This document shows, one piece after another, positions 18,137 to 27,232 of a stretch of 47,896 nucleotides of DNA. The DNA is from Lachnospiraceae bacterium (lineage in GTDB: Bacteria > Bacteroidota > Bacteroidia > Bacteroidales > Muribaculaceae), in NCBI GenBank assembly GCA_023663655.1, contig JAMPGZ010000019.1, forward strand, positions 1 to 47,896, read 5' to 3'. The notes beneath the pieces are model-generated. The model was not told the DNA's origin, searched no databases, and saw nothing but the letters and a program-made list of their open reading frames with translations. Both the position numbers and the translations under genes were made by a program. How positions within the stretch are numbered: position 1 is the first letter of the stretch; each line of letters opens with the position of its first letter.

Positions 18137-18634
18137 ATGGACGCAACCGAGTTTCGACATATCGTGCTTCCTCAATATGAACTGATGTACCGGATAGCTT
18201 TTTCGGCAATCGGCAATAGCGAAGATGCACAGGACGCTGTTCAGGACGCTGTGACCAAATTGTGGGTCAGCCGCAGCCGTCTTGCAAGTGTTGATTGCCC
18301 GAAAGCATTCATACTGAGAGCCGCCAGAAATGCCGCCATCGACTTGCTTAAATCAAAAGCGAACACCACGGCAAATACCGACGAGCTCAACGAAACACCG
18401 GAGGAAAGAGCCGACATCTCTGATGCCATCGATGCTAAGGACTCACTGCAACGAGTGAACCGGCTCATCGAAAAGCTCGACCCCCTCCAACGCGAGATAC
18501 TCTTGATGCGCAGCCATTCCGGACTATCACTCGCCGAGATCGCTGAACTGAAAGGAATCTCCCACGACAATGCCCGCACCATTTTGTCGCGGGCAAGAAA
18601 ACGACTAAAAGAATTATATAACCGTACAATATGA
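18137..18634 (+). CDS. ECF-type RNA polymerase sigma-70 factor
   Basis: The 165-residue protein has the two-domain build of an ECF sigma factor. Region 2 (about 10-75) contains YRIAFSAIGNSEDAQDAVQD and the AFILRAARNAAIDLLKS helix. A linker follows, then region 4 (about 108-160) contains LDPLQREILLMRSHSGLSL and the DNA-reading helix ISHDNARTILSRARKRLKEL. It overlaps the next gene by four bases (ATGA), which implies translational coupling with its probable anti-sigma partner. No TAnnTTTG box is visible in the 40 bases between the rarA terminator and its start, consistent with an alternative or self-recognised promoter. The regulon is unknown. Confidence 0.88.
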   Translation: MDATEFRHIVLPQYELMYRIAFSAIGNSEDAQDAVQDAVTKLWVSRSRLASVDCPKAFILRAARNAAIDLLKSKANTTANTDELNETPEERADISDAIDAKDSLQRVNRLIEKLDPLQREILLMRSHSGLSLAEIAELKGISHDNARTILSRARKRLKELYNRTI

Positions 18635-19164
18635 CACCGAAAAATGACGAAATAAGACGGCTTCTATCTCTATACTATGCCGGCGATTCCACCATCGACG
18701 ACGAGCGCGCGCTTGTCTCGCTGATGAAAGAGCTGACAGAGTGCCCTGATGATATTGCCGCCGACCGCGATATAATTCTCTCTCTTGAAGAATCACAGAT
18801 CGCAATGCCGTCATCCCTCCCCACGAAATTGGATGCAATCATCGTCGGACTCGACTGCAAGCAACGCCGCCAAAAATCATGGACTAAAGCCCTCGCTTGC
18901 ACCGCTGTAGCAGCTCTGCTCGTCGGCATAGGGTGGGTCATAAAACTTTCGGAACCCAACCCTTATGAGGTGACCGACCCCAAAACCGCATTCAATGAAA
19001 CCCGACGCGCGCTTCTTTTGGTGTCCGACGGTCTCAACAGCACCGACGCACTGCTCAACGAGGTCAACACAACACTATCTGACATCGACTTCTCCCAATA
19101 TGATGCAGAGGATGAAAATAATGATGAATTTATCGAGGACGAAATCAACCAACCTGAATTATGA
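18631..19164 (+). CDS. Membrane-anchored anti-sigma-like protein
   Basis: The 177-residue protein has a cytoplasmic N-terminal part (about 1-85, starting MTPKNDEIRRLLSLYYAGDS, the helix pattern seen at the start of many Bacteroidota anti-sigma proteins). A single transmembrane helix follows (about 90-108, LACTAVAALLVGIGWVI), then an acidic periplasmic tail ending EDEINQPEL. No HCC zinc motif is visible. Its place between the sigma factor and the DUF4252 gene, with ATGA overlaps on both sides, is the main argument for an anti-sigma role. That role is inference. Confidence 0.7.
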   Translation: MTPKNDEIRRLLSLYYAGDSTIDDERALVSLMKELTECPDDIAADRDIILSLEESQIAMPSSLPTKLDAIIVGLDCKQRRQKSWTKALACTAVAALLVGIGWVIKLSEPNPYEVTDPKTAFNETRRALLLVSDGLNSTDALLNEVNTTLSDIDFSQYDAEDENNDEFIEDEINQPEL

Positions 19165-19625
19165 CTGAACTCAAGCACATATTAACAGCGACTATAATAT
19201 TTCTGTGTGGAATGTCAGTTTCAGCACAGAACAATGATTTTGAAAAAATAGCCCGTATCCCCAACGTGGAGTATGTCTATGTGTCAAAATCGATGCTGAA
19301 ATCTCTTGAATCACTTGACAGCGCGAGCGAGTTCAATTTCATACGCTCGGCTAAGGAGCTCAACAGCGTGGAAATAATATCATGCGATAATGCCGACAAT
19401 ATCGCAGAGGTGAACGACAAACTATCTGAAGCCACCAACGACCTCGAACTCCTGTCAAAAGTGAAGTCGGAGAACAAAAATATAAACATCTACGGCAAAC
19501 GCCATGGCGACGGACTTTCGGAGATACTTGTGATATCACCCATGCACGAAAAAGTCGTGGCTGTTTTCATCAAAGGCAACATGGATGCCGAGACATTGAA
19601 AGCAATCGCCGAAATAAAGCAATAG
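19161..19625 (+). CDS. Exported DUF4252 protein
   Basis: The 154-residue protein has a signal peptide (HILTATIIFLCGMSVSAQ) and a DUF4252-type domain (about 25-150). Features include YVSKSMLKSL near the start and the SEILVISPMHEKVVAVFIKG strand pair near the end. DUF4252 proteins are Bacteroidota-restricted and often sit behind ECF sigma/anti-sigma pairs; their function is unknown. Here it overlaps the anti-sigma-like gene by four bases. A role as periplasmic sensor or target of the ECF pathway is inferred from context. Confidence 0.78.
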   Translation: MTELKHILTATIIFLCGMSVSAQNNDFEKIARIPNVEYVYVSKSMLKSLESLDSASEFNFIRSAKELNSVEIISCDNADNIAEVNDKLSEATNDLELLSKVKSENKNINIYGKRHGDGLSEILVISPMHEKVVAVFIKGNMDAETLKAIAEIKQ

Positions 19626-19676
19626 GAAATCTCAAATTAATAATATAACACGACAATTAAATACTTCAAAAACAGC

Positions 19677-19707
19677 GAAAGGGCGTCCCGGGATGGAACG
19701 CCCTTTC
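19677..19707. terminator. Bidirectional terminator between convergent genes
   Basis: GAAAGGGCGT (19677-19686) pairs with ACGCCCTTTC (19698-19707). It lies 51 bases beyond the DUF4252 gene and 18 bases beyond the end of the convergent patatin gene. Confidence 0.75.
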
Positions 19708-19725
19708 ACTTTATGACAGAATCGG

Positions 19726-22056
19726 TCAATTCATGAATTTAGGGGCCTCAAAGAACAGTCCCAGCGAGATTCCGAAACTCCAATGATTGCCCGGAGAAGA
19801 ACAATAATCGGCATAAGCGGCAAGATGGGCAAATGACAATGTGTAGACAGCCGACAACTCACCGAAAAATTCAGGATCGGAAAACCAGTTTCCATATCTC
19901 ACCCCTACGATTCCGGTGTGAGGGTCGGGAGCTGTGGGAATGAGGCGTCGCCACGGCATGAAAGCATGGAACTCGCCACGGAATTGCAGCATCGATCCGA
20001 AATTATAGATAGGCTGCACACCCACCGTCACAAATTGCGGAGCGCGCAGATCGGTGATGAAAGAATTGTAGGTCGATGGCGTGGGATGGAATGCCGGCGA
20101 CATCACGATAGCGCTGCCGTAGTCATCACCAATCTTGCCCGATGCGGCAACAATATTCCCTTCAAACCCCAGCGCCCACTTCTTCGAGAGATTCCAGTAA
20201 TTCTCATAATTGAATTCAAGCTGCACAAGTCCGCAATTATCCCTTATCTCACGCGCCTCGTCATTTTCCGGCAAAAACGAGTATCTGCCATATACGCCAA
20301 AAAGCGTAGCCTTCATGTAGCGTCCTTGTGTGGCATAACGTGTATTATTAAGGGTGTTATACTGGTAATTCGCTCTTATCTGACCCGGAATATAGGTTCC
20401 ACGGTCACGCTTCATGTCAGAAAGTTTCATTCCGTTAAAAAACCGATTGCTTATACGCCCTACTCCAAGGTCAAATTCAAGTTTTCCGCTACGTCCCATC
20501 TCCATGCCATAACCTACACGCCCGTAAAGTTCTGAGCCTATGACAGCCGTTATGTCATCATCGTAAAACATACGTTCGTTGTCATTAGTCTTTTTCCTTG
20601 AAATCACTCCCTGAGCTTTAATATATCCCGGAAGAGATGTCTTGGTCATCATCTTGAGATTCACCGCAGCGGCAAGATAGCTCTGACCTATCCAGGCATC
20701 GAGAGCCGAACTGATGGAATTGAAGCTGAAAGTATTGTATCCTGCCGAAAGAAAAAGCATCGATGTGGTGGAGGTACTGAAATAACCGCCTATTCCAAAC
20801 TTATATTCATTCTTGACTTCAGCCTTGAGATCAAGAGTGAATAAGCCGGTAGAATCATTGACTATGGCATGAGGCACAAGATTGCCGAGCTTCCCGGGAG
20901 TGATAGCCCTGTAATATGAGTTCCGCGCCCGCTCCAATCCGAATGTATCAGTCCTTCCTTTTGTAAAAAGATATTTTATGTAGGCATTTTGCGCCGGCGA
21001 CGCGCCATGCACTTTCACGGAGTCAAACTCCACCACGGGGGTTTGCTTCACAAATTCCAGCCTGCGCCGCTCAACATCATCGCTTGACACCCGAGCCGTG
21101 ACTCTTGACTTTATCGAGTCCATCATTTTCTCCGCTGTCTCATAGCCTATTTTCTCTATCTCCCGGCAAGCAGGAAAATCAAGGAGACCGAACTGATGCA
21201 CCGGCACATCCATCTTTATGCCCCATTCTTCGGGCAGAGAGTAATCATTGTTCTGGATAATCATGTCCTCCACCTGCTGCATGATATTGTCAGGATTAGG
21301 CTTTTTATCAGGACCGCTCACATTGACACCTATCATAATGTCGGGATTGAAATCATCATGCATCACATCCACCGGAAAATTATCATATATGCCTCCGTCA
21401 TAAACCAGCACTCCGTCCATCTCTATCGGGCGGAACACGATGGGAAATGACATGGATGCCCTTATCGCATCGGCAAACGACCCCGACCTGCACACAATCT
21501 TATGCTTGCTGTAGACATCGGATGTGACACACCTGAAAGGCACGAAAAGATTATCGAAATTTCCTCCGCATTGTGCCGTGTATTTCGCAAAAAGATCCAT
21601 GAACGCAAAATTCATAGGCAGCGGATTGATGATACTTGTCGGCAATATGCTTTTCGCCGGCACACTGTCACTAAGATTAAGATTGAATCCGGCAAGCTGC
21701 GGCGTTGGCTCAGGAACGGCATAATAATACACCAGCTCGGGATCAATCTGCCCCGTCGACCAGTAGCTGAAACTTTTCGACTCAAGCAGTTCCATCATCT
21801 CCTCAGGAGTGTATCCGGCAGCATACAGCCCGCCCACAATAGCGCCCATCGAGGTTCCGGCAACATAATCAATGGGAATTCCATTCTCCTCAAGAGCCTT
21901 TATGACACCTATGTGCGCTATGCCTTTCGCTCCACCGCCACTAAGCACCAGCCCCACACGTTGCCTTGCAAAGCTGTCAGGAACTATTGTCAATAAAAGA
22001 GCGCAAAGCATCGCAATGCGTCCAATTCTCCATCTGAAATAAAAAAATCGAGCCAT
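19726..22056 (-). CDS. Patatin-like phospholipase with C-terminal outer-membrane barrel
   Basis: The 776-residue protein starts at 22056 (MARFF...; in-frame codons up to 22086 are possible). A signal-like hydrophobic segment covers about 14-27. The patatin domain (about 33-290) shows all key motifs: oxyanion GGGAKG (40-45), nucleophile GTSMG with Ser69, and catalytic YDGG with Asp220. A POTRA-like linker (about 310-390, PVVEFDSVKVHG) leads into a BamA/Omp85-type beta-barrel rich in alternating aromatic strands and ending LGLFFEAPKFMN. This is the type Vd / PlpD-like design, in which the lipase is carried to the surface or periplasm by its own barrel. Expected activity is phospholipase A; the substrate is unknown. 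Confidence 0.87.
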   Translation of the reverse strand: MARFFYFRWRIGRIAMLCALLLTIVPDSFARQRVGLVLSGGGAKGIAHIGVIKALEENGIPIDYVAGTSMGAIVGGLYAAGYTPEEMMELLESKSFSYWSTGQIDPELVYYYAVPEPTPQLAGFNLNLSDSVPAKSILPTSIINPLPMNFAFMDLFAKYTAQCGGNFDNLFVPFRCVTSDVYSKHKIVCRSGSFADAIRASMSFPIVFRPIEMDGVLVYDGGIYDNFPVDVMHDDFNPDIMIGVNVSGPDKKPNPDNIMQQVEDMIIQNNDYSLPEEWGIKMDVPVHQFGLLDFPACREIEKIGYETAEKMMDSIKSRVTARVSSDDVERRRLEFVKQTPVVEFDSVKVHGASPAQNAYIKYLFTKGRTDTFGLERARNSYYRAITPGKLGNLVPHAIVNDSTGLFTLDLKAEVKNEYKFGIGGYFSTSTTSMLFLSAGYNTFSFNSISSALDAWIGQSYLAAAVNLKMMTKTSLPGYIKAQGVISRKKTNDNERMFYDDDITAVIGSELYGRVGYGMEMGRSGKLEFDLGVGRISNRFFNGMKLSDMKRDRGTYIPGQIRANYQYNTLNNTRYATQGRYMKATLFGVYGRYSFLPENDEAREIRDNCGLVQLEFNYENYWNLSKKWALGFEGNIVAASGKIGDDYGSAIVMSPAFHPTPSTYNSFITDLRAPQFVTVGVQPIYNFGSMLQFRGEFHAFMPWRRLIPTAPDPHTGIVGVRYGNWFSDPEFFGELSAVYTLSFAHLAAYADYCSSPGNHWSFGISLGLFFEAPKFMN

Positions 22057-22135
22057 AAGTAGTAATAATGTAATGAACCACATCACATTATTAACACTTA
22101 CGGCACAAATAAGGTTGACGTAAAAACTATGTTAT

Positions 22136-22978
22136 TCAAGCATGAAATTTAACCAATCCCTCCATAGGTGTCTTGATGATCACATCAATTTTAGCATCAA
22201 GGGCATCGGCAGCCTCAACGAGGACATTTTTATAGTGGAAGGCTATTGAGCCTACAAAACTTACAGGAAGATTGCGATAATGGTCATACTGCGCCACGTT
22301 TCTCACAAAGAATGATTTGAATTCGTTGAGCACAAGACGGTGTATAGCCGGTTCCTCTATATTCTTAAGCAAGAAAGGTGTCACTGAGGCGAGGAAACGG
22401 TTTGCCGACGGCTCCTTGTACACACGGCGTATGATGGTGGAACGCTCAAGACGATACTCGTCCATAAACTTATCGCACAATTCACGAGGAAGCTGGTTCT
22501 TAAGAACATCACCTATGAGATGACGTCCCAATACAGCACCGCTCCCCTCATCGCCGAGCACATAGCCAAGCGGGCTTACATGATCCTTTATCTCGCGTCC
22601 ATTGTAATAGCATGAATTGGAGCCGGTGCCGAGAATGCAAGCTATGCCCTCACGGTCGCCGAAAAGCGCGCGTGCGGCACCAAGCAGATCGGAGTGCGCC
22701 TCGATTGTGTCAGCCTTTATATTATGTCGGATAGCCCGGCGCACATTCCTGCACACCTCTTCATCAATGCATCCGGCACCATAAAAATAAACCTCGTTCA
22801 CCTGATTGGCAAGGTCGCCAAGCTGCAATATCAATTCATCTTCAAGATATTGTGATATCTCTTCTTCGGTAAGCATCAGGGCATTAAAGCCTGAAGTGAA
22901 AATCTGCTTAACCGGCTTACCCCCATCAAGCAAGCACCATTCAACCTTGGTGCTTCCACTATCTGCAATTAGTTTCAT
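22136..22978 (-). CDS. BadF/BadG-type ATPase, likely N-acetylglucosamine kinase
   Basis: The 280-residue protein starts MKLIADSGSTKVEW (22978); the longer reading frame to 23008 would cross its own promoter region. It has the ASKHA fold of the BcrAD/BadF/BadG family: phosphate-1 loop ADSGSTKVEW (5-14), phosphate-2 loop ILGTGSNSCYYNG (about 110-122) and LGDEGSGAVLGR (about 135-146). Close relatives phosphorylate N-acetylglucosamine or similar amino sugars. No sugar-uptake gene is adjacent, so the substrate is inferred from family only. Confidence 0.8.
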   Translation of the reverse strand: MKLIADSGSTKVEWCLLDGGKPVKQIFTSGFNALMLTEEEISQYLEDELILQLGDLANQVNEVYFYGAGCIDEEVCRNVRRAIRHNIKADTIEAHSDLLGAARALFGDREGIACILGTGSNSCYYNGREIKDHVSPLGYVLGDEGSGAVLGRHLIGDVLKNQLPRELCDKFMDEYRLERSTIIRRVYKEPSANRFLASVTPFLLKNIEEPAIHRLVLNEFKSFFVRNVAQYDHYRNLPVSFVGSIAFHYKNVLVEAADALDAKIDVIIKTPMEGLVKFHA

Positions 22979-23005
22979 TATATTGGTTTTCTTCTTTATC
23001 GGCTG

Positions 23006-23033
23006 CAAAATTAATAAAAAACATTGAATCCAA
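23006..23033 (-). promoter_or_regulatory. Promoter of the BadF-type kinase gene
   Basis: Minus strand: TTG (23031-23033), 17 bases, TAATTTTG (23006-23013), an exact TAnnTTTG box 28 bases before the start codon at 22978. Confidence 0.6.
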
Positions 23034-23192
23034 GTGAATTTTTATAAATATTTTATGCACAACAGCCATGGCAAGGCTATAAACGACATAACAAATCTAC
23101 ATCACGAGAAAATTAACAGACTGCCTACGGCTATTTTCTGCCTGTTTATGAGTGAATTTGAATGTTTTTTGTTTAATTTGCAGAATAATTTT

Positions 23193-25658
23193 ATGCGTAT
23201 GAAAAAATATTTACTCCTATTTACTTTGACTACATTGATGTTCGGAACATCCAATGCCGAACAATTGACACCCCAACAGGCATTGGAACGCCTCAACACA
23301 CACGGAAGCCGAGTCGAATCATCGAAAATGCAACTGGCATACACTGCATCGGAAAGCAACATAAATCAATTTTATGTATTCAATACCGGCATAAATGACG
23401 GCTTCATGATCGTTGCCGCCGATGATTGCATAAGTCCGCTCATAGGTTACGCCGACAGCGGCAGCTTCGACTACGGCAATTTGCCTGACAATATGCAGGC
23501 ATGGCTGAAAGAATACCAGCGACAGATCGATGCCGCGATAAAATCAGGATCCACAATCTCCCGTGCCACAACCCAACGCACCGCAATCGCCCCGATGGTA
23601 AAGACTCAATGGAACCAAAACGCTCCATACAACAACGATTGTCCCATGGATGGCAGCAGCCGTTCTGTGACCGGTTGTGTCGCCACCGCGATGGCACAGG
23701 TAATGAAATATCACAACTGGCCCCCTAAAGGAAAAGGCTCAAACTCCTATCAATGGGAAAATTCAGCCGGAGAGACAAAAACTCTGACAATGGATTTCTC
23801 CTCGATCACCTTCGACTGGGCAAATATGTCGAATACCTACTCCTCAAGCAGCACAGCAGCCCAAAATGCAGCAGTCGCAAAGCTGATGGCAGCCTGCGGA
23901 CACAGCGTAGACATGGACTATTCAAGCCGTGAGAGTGGAGCCCCGTCTCCCCTCATCGCACCTGCGCTCATCAACTACTTCGACTATGATGGCAATATTC
24001 AATATCTCATGAGGGATTATTACGGCATACAGGAATGGGAAGAGATGATCTATGCCGAGCTTGCCGCACGACGTCCGGTGATATATGACGGTTCAACCGC
24101 ATCCGGAGCGGGACACGAATTCGTGTGCGACGGATACGAAAACGAATATTTCCACATCAACTGGGGCTGGGGAGGCATGAGCGACGGATATTTCAAGCTC
24201 ACCCTGCTCACTCCGGAAACACAAGGCATAGGAGGCTCAAACTCAGGATACAACTTCCATCAAGGGGCTGTATTCGGAATCCAAAAGAACACAGGAAATC
24301 CGGCTCCATCAAAATCACATTATGTGACATCCCAAGAATTCACAGTGCTTGACAATATGTTCACCGAAACCGGAAGCAAAAAGTTTCAGAAAACCGAAGC
24401 AATAACATTCGGAAGCGGATTCTTCAATATGTCGCCCAACACAGTTTTCATGAATTTTGGATTGAAGCTGACAAATGTCTCAACCGGCAAAACATCCTAC
24501 AAGAAATGCGCGTACTCTGACACCGAACTGCTTGAGATACCGTTTTCTCCCGGAAGCGGCTTTAAAAGTTACCCTGTCTATGCCACACAATTCCCCACAT
24601 CCGACGGCACATACACAATAACTCCGGCATTCTATGATTTAACCACCGCCACATGGCACGACATACTCGTTCCCATATCCAATCCGGTTCTGACCGCCAC
24701 CTGCACAACCAAAAACGTGACAATCAGCCGCACCTCTGCAGTCCATCTGTCGGCTACCAATGTCGAACTCCTCACCCCCATATATGAAAAATCAAGCTAC
24801 AAGATTTCTGCCAAACTCAGTGTTACAGAATCAGAGTATCACGGCATTATCACAGCTAAACTATACAAGCCCGGAACAAACAATGCAGTAGCCTCTGACA
24901 CACTCGGTATTGTTGACATCCTGTCGGACGAACCTCTCGATTTTGAAAGCATCGGTGATTTCTTTAATTTAAAGCTGACCACCCCAACAACTTATGACCT
25001 TGTGCTCGCCGACAACTCAGGCAGAAATATCAGCGACAGAACCAAAGTCACTGTTTACCCTGTGGCTGTAACATCATTAACAATTACCAATATCAAATTC
25101 CCGACAGCAACACTTGCCGGCAACATTCCACAGATGCCGTGCAACCAAATTTCAGTGAGCGCCACTGTGACCTGCACTGCGGGATACCTGAGCTCTCCGG
25201 TAATGATGTACATATTCCCCCGCACTTCCGGAGAGGTAAGTTCATTGACAGCCCTCTCATCGGAACAGTTATTCCTTACCGCAGGCTCAAGCCAAGAAAT
25301 AACCGTGACGGGAGCTTACAGCACCCCAGGCAATTATTTCCTCGCATTCTTCTTCGACAAGAACATATGTAGCGACCAAGTTGCGTTCAACCTTACCGAA
25401 GCAGTTGCCGGAATTACCGATGTGACTGAAGCCGAGATTTCAGTAAGCCCCAACCCGGCAACCGACATTGTCACCGTCACCTCCCCCGAGCAAATTTCAC
25501 TCATCGAGATATACTCATTGAGCGGAATGCGCATGGCTTCCGTAAATCCATGCCACACCGAAGCCTCTATCGACGTGGCAAACTATCCGGCAGGACATTA
25601 TGTTGTAAGAATCACAACAGCTCGTGAAACAGTCACAAAACGACTAATCAAAAGATAA
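23193..25658 (+). CDS. C10 (streptopain-family) cysteine peptidase with type IX sorting domain
   Basis: The 821-residue protein starts at 23193 (MRMKKYLLLF; 23199 also possible), giving a clean signal peptide. An upstream in-frame ATG lies in sequence without coding character. A Spi-like propeptide (about 24-130) precedes the C10 catalytic domain. Catalytic Cys162 is in TGCVATAMAQVMKYH, His308 in GAGHEFVCDGY, and Asn323-Trp324 in HINWGWGG. Beta-sandwich regions follow (about 360-740). The last ~80 residues (SVSPNPATD... ending VTKRLIKR) form a type A type IX C-terminal sorting domain. It resembles interpain, SpeB and periodontain. It overlaps the next gene by one base (TAATG). Confidence 0.9.
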   Translation: MRMKKYLLLFTLTTLMFGTSNAEQLTPQQALERLNTHGSRVESSKMQLAYTASESNINQFYVFNTGINDGFMIVAADDCISPLIGYADSGSFDYGNLPDNMQAWLKEYQRQIDAAIKSGSTISRATTQRTAIAPMVKTQWNQNAPYNNDCPMDGSSRSVTGCVATAMAQVMKYHNWPPKGKGSNSYQWENSAGETKTLTMDFSSITFDWANMSNTYSSSSTAAQNAAVAKLMAACGHSVDMDYSSRESGAPSPLIAPALINYFDYDGNIQYLMRDYYGIQEWEEMIYAELAARRPVIYDGSTASGAGHEFVCDGYENEYFHINWGWGGMSDGYFKLTLLTPETQGIGGSNSGYNFHQGAVFGIQKNTGNPAPSKSHYVTSQEFTVLDNMFTETGSKKFQKTEAITFGSGFFNMSPNTVFMNFGLKLTNVSTGKTSYKKCAYSDTELLEIPFSPGSGFKSYPVYATQFPTSDGTYTITPAFYDLTTATWHDILVPISNPVLTATCTTKNVTISRTSAVHLSATNVELLTPIYEKSSYKISAKLSVTESEYHGIITAKLYKPGTNNAVASDTLGIVDILSDEPLDFESIGDFFNLKLTTPTTYDLVLADNSGRNISDRTKVTVYPVAVTSLTITNIKFPTATLAGNIPQMPCNQISVSATVTCTAGYLSSPVMMYIFPRTSGEVSSLTALSSEQLFLTAGSSQEITVTGAYSTPGNYFLAFFFDKNICSDQVAFNLTEAVAGITDVTEAEISVSPNPATDIVTVTSPEQISLIEIYSLSGMRMASVNPCHTEASIDVANYPAGHYVVRITTARETVTKRLIKR

Positions 25659-26236
25659 TGAAAGCATATAGCATAACATCCATAGCTATAGCAGCGGCGG
25701 CACTCTGTGCCGCCGCCTGTAGCTCTACCAAAAATTCTACCGAAACTCAATCACCGATCGCCGCCCCTCAGATAGTGACTAAAAGCCCCACCGGAGGCAA
25801 CCCGTCGTCGGCAGTCCCGAAAGCGGTGGTCTACCGGACAAATGGCGACTTCATCCACAATGTGCCGATAACTTTGTCTGCCGACCGAAAGAATGTCGTT
25901 TCATATCCTGCGCCGACCGACTTATCGGAAAACTCTCTGCCTGTTGAACTTGCCGACGGATATCTGCTCGACCGACGTGGAATAAACGCCAATACCGCTT
26001 TTACCATCTATACTTATAAGGAGTATTCCAAAATGGAAAATGCTCCCACCCTGAAAGAGCTCAAAGATGCGATCATAGGCGGAGCCGAAGTGGTTGAAAT
26101 CATTGTACTCCCCATGACATTGTCACAAGCGCTCGACAATATTCCGGAGTGCAACACACTCGTCAAAGACGGATTCCCCGGCTGCGACATAAAACTTCAA
26201 CGCCGCGCAATACAGATAAACCAGCAAGAAGAATAA
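25658..26236 (+). CDS. Small lipoprotein of unknown function
   Basis: The 192-residue protein has a lipoprotein signal (MKAYSITSIAIAAAALCAAA then Cys21). A low-complexity Ser/Thr/Pro stretch (about 22-55) follows, then a compact domain (about 55-185) with short strands such as KAVVYRTNGDF and a paired-cysteine region (NIPECNTLVKDGFPGCDIKL). I do not recognise the family. Its start codon overlaps the stop codon of the C10 peptidase gene, so the two are probably co-translated. A helper or inhibitor role for the peptidase is possible but unproven. Confidence 0.7.
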   Translation: MKAYSITSIAIAAAALCAAACSSTKNSTETQSPIAAPQIVTKSPTGGNPSSAVPKAVVYRTNGDFIHNVPITLSADRKNVVSYPAPTDLSENSLPVELADGYLLDRRGINANTAFTIYTYKEYSKMENAPTLKELKDAIIGGAEVVEIIVLPMTLSQALDNIPECNTLVKDGFPGCDIKLQRRAIQINQQEE

Positions 26237-26264
26237 GCAACAGTAGACAACAAAATGTGAACCC

Positions 26265-27104
26265 ATGATACTTTTCCCAAACGCGAAAATCAACATAGGA
26301 CTATACATTACCTCACGCCGCGAAGACGGCTACCACAATCTTGAGACTCTGTTTTACCCTGTAGGCTGGCAGGATATCCTTGAAATAGTGCCTGCTAAAG
26401 GTACTGAAACGACACTCACCGTGAGCGGAAACACCGTCGAGTGCCCTCCGGAAAAAAATCTCGTCATGAAAGCCTATATGGCATTGAACGAAGAGATTCC
26501 CCTGCCGCCGGTCGACATATATCTCCACAAAGTCATCCCTGACGGTGCAGGACTCGGAGGAGGAAGCTCCGATGCCGCTTTCACACTCAAGGGGCTGAAC
26601 GAACTTTTCAGTCTCGAACTCTCTGATGAACGACTTGCGGCAATCGCAGCGAAAATAGGTGCCGATTGCCCGTTCTTCATATACAATCGCCCCATGCTCG
26701 CCAAGGGCATAGGCAATGAGTTTTCTCCGGTAAGAATCGATCTTTCCGACAAGATAATAGCCATAGTAAAGCCACAAGAAAGCGTTTCCACCAAAGAAGC
26801 ATACAGCGGAGTGACACCTGCCGAGCCGAAATTCAATCTGCATGAAGCGCTCGCAGCAGGCATAACCGAATGGCGCGACAAAATAAGCAACGATTTCGAG
26901 AAGTCCATTTTTCCGGCACACCCTGCAATAGAGTCGGTAAAGGAAGAACTATATGCGCTCGGCGCCGACTACGCCTCCATGAGCGGATCGGGAGCTGCTG
27001 TATATGGAATATTCCGAGGTGACAGCTATGACAGATTGTCAGAACAATTGGCAAAGAGATTTCCCGGCTGTGCGACATTTTCAGGCAAAATGGCTTTGTC
27101 CTGA
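26265..27104 (+). CDS. ispE: 4-diphosphocytidyl-2-C-methyl-D-erythritol kinase
   Basis: The 279-residue GHMP kinase phosphorylates CDP-methylerythritol in the MEP isoprenoid pathway in the cytoplasm. Seen: N-terminal PNAKINIGLYIT with the conserved Lys8, the GHMP ATP loop PDGAGLGGGSSDAAF (92-106), IGADCPFF with conserved Asp133, and C-terminal SMSGSGAAVYGIF. It begins 28 bases after the lipoprotein gene, so it may be read from the C10 peptidase transcript. I see no clear promoter or terminator between them. Confidence 0.95.
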   Translation: MILFPNAKINIGLYITSRREDGYHNLETLFYPVGWQDILEIVPAKGTETTLTVSGNTVECPPEKNLVMKAYMALNEEIPLPPVDIYLHKVIPDGAGLGGGSSDAAFTLKGLNELFSLELSDERLAAIAAKIGADCPFFIYNRPMLAKGIGNEFSPVRIDLSDKIIAIVKPQESVSTKEAYSGVTPAEPKFNLHEALAAGITEWRDKISNDFEKSIFPAHPAIESVKEELYALGADYASMSGSGAAVYGIFRGDSYDRLSEQLAKRFPGCATFSGKMALS

Positions 27105-27171
27105 TGAAAATGAACGATATAACCCGGCGGTTGTTATCATTATTGAATAGTGATTTTCCTAAAGAGCGATT

Positions 27172-27201
27172 TTTGGCAACATTTTTGCTGTCATAATTTA
27201 G
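27172..27201 (+). promoter_or_regulatory. Promoter of grpE-dnaJ
   Basis: TTTG (27172-27175), 18 bases, TAATTTAG (27194-27201), one mismatch from consensus and 31 bases before the grpE start. No CIRCE-type heat-shock operator is seen. Confidence 0.5.
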
Positions 27202-27232
27202 CTTTCATTTTGAACAATTAAAATTTCTATAT

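Noticed and set aside
19918-20535. 205-residue plus-strand open frame inside the patatin gene
   Set aside because: Antisense to a well-supported barrel domain; the translation is His/Arg-rich with no recognisable feature.
26313-26921. 202-residue minus-strand open frame inside ispE
   Set aside because: Fully antisense to a gene with all GHMP kinase motifs; no promoter and no family resemblance.
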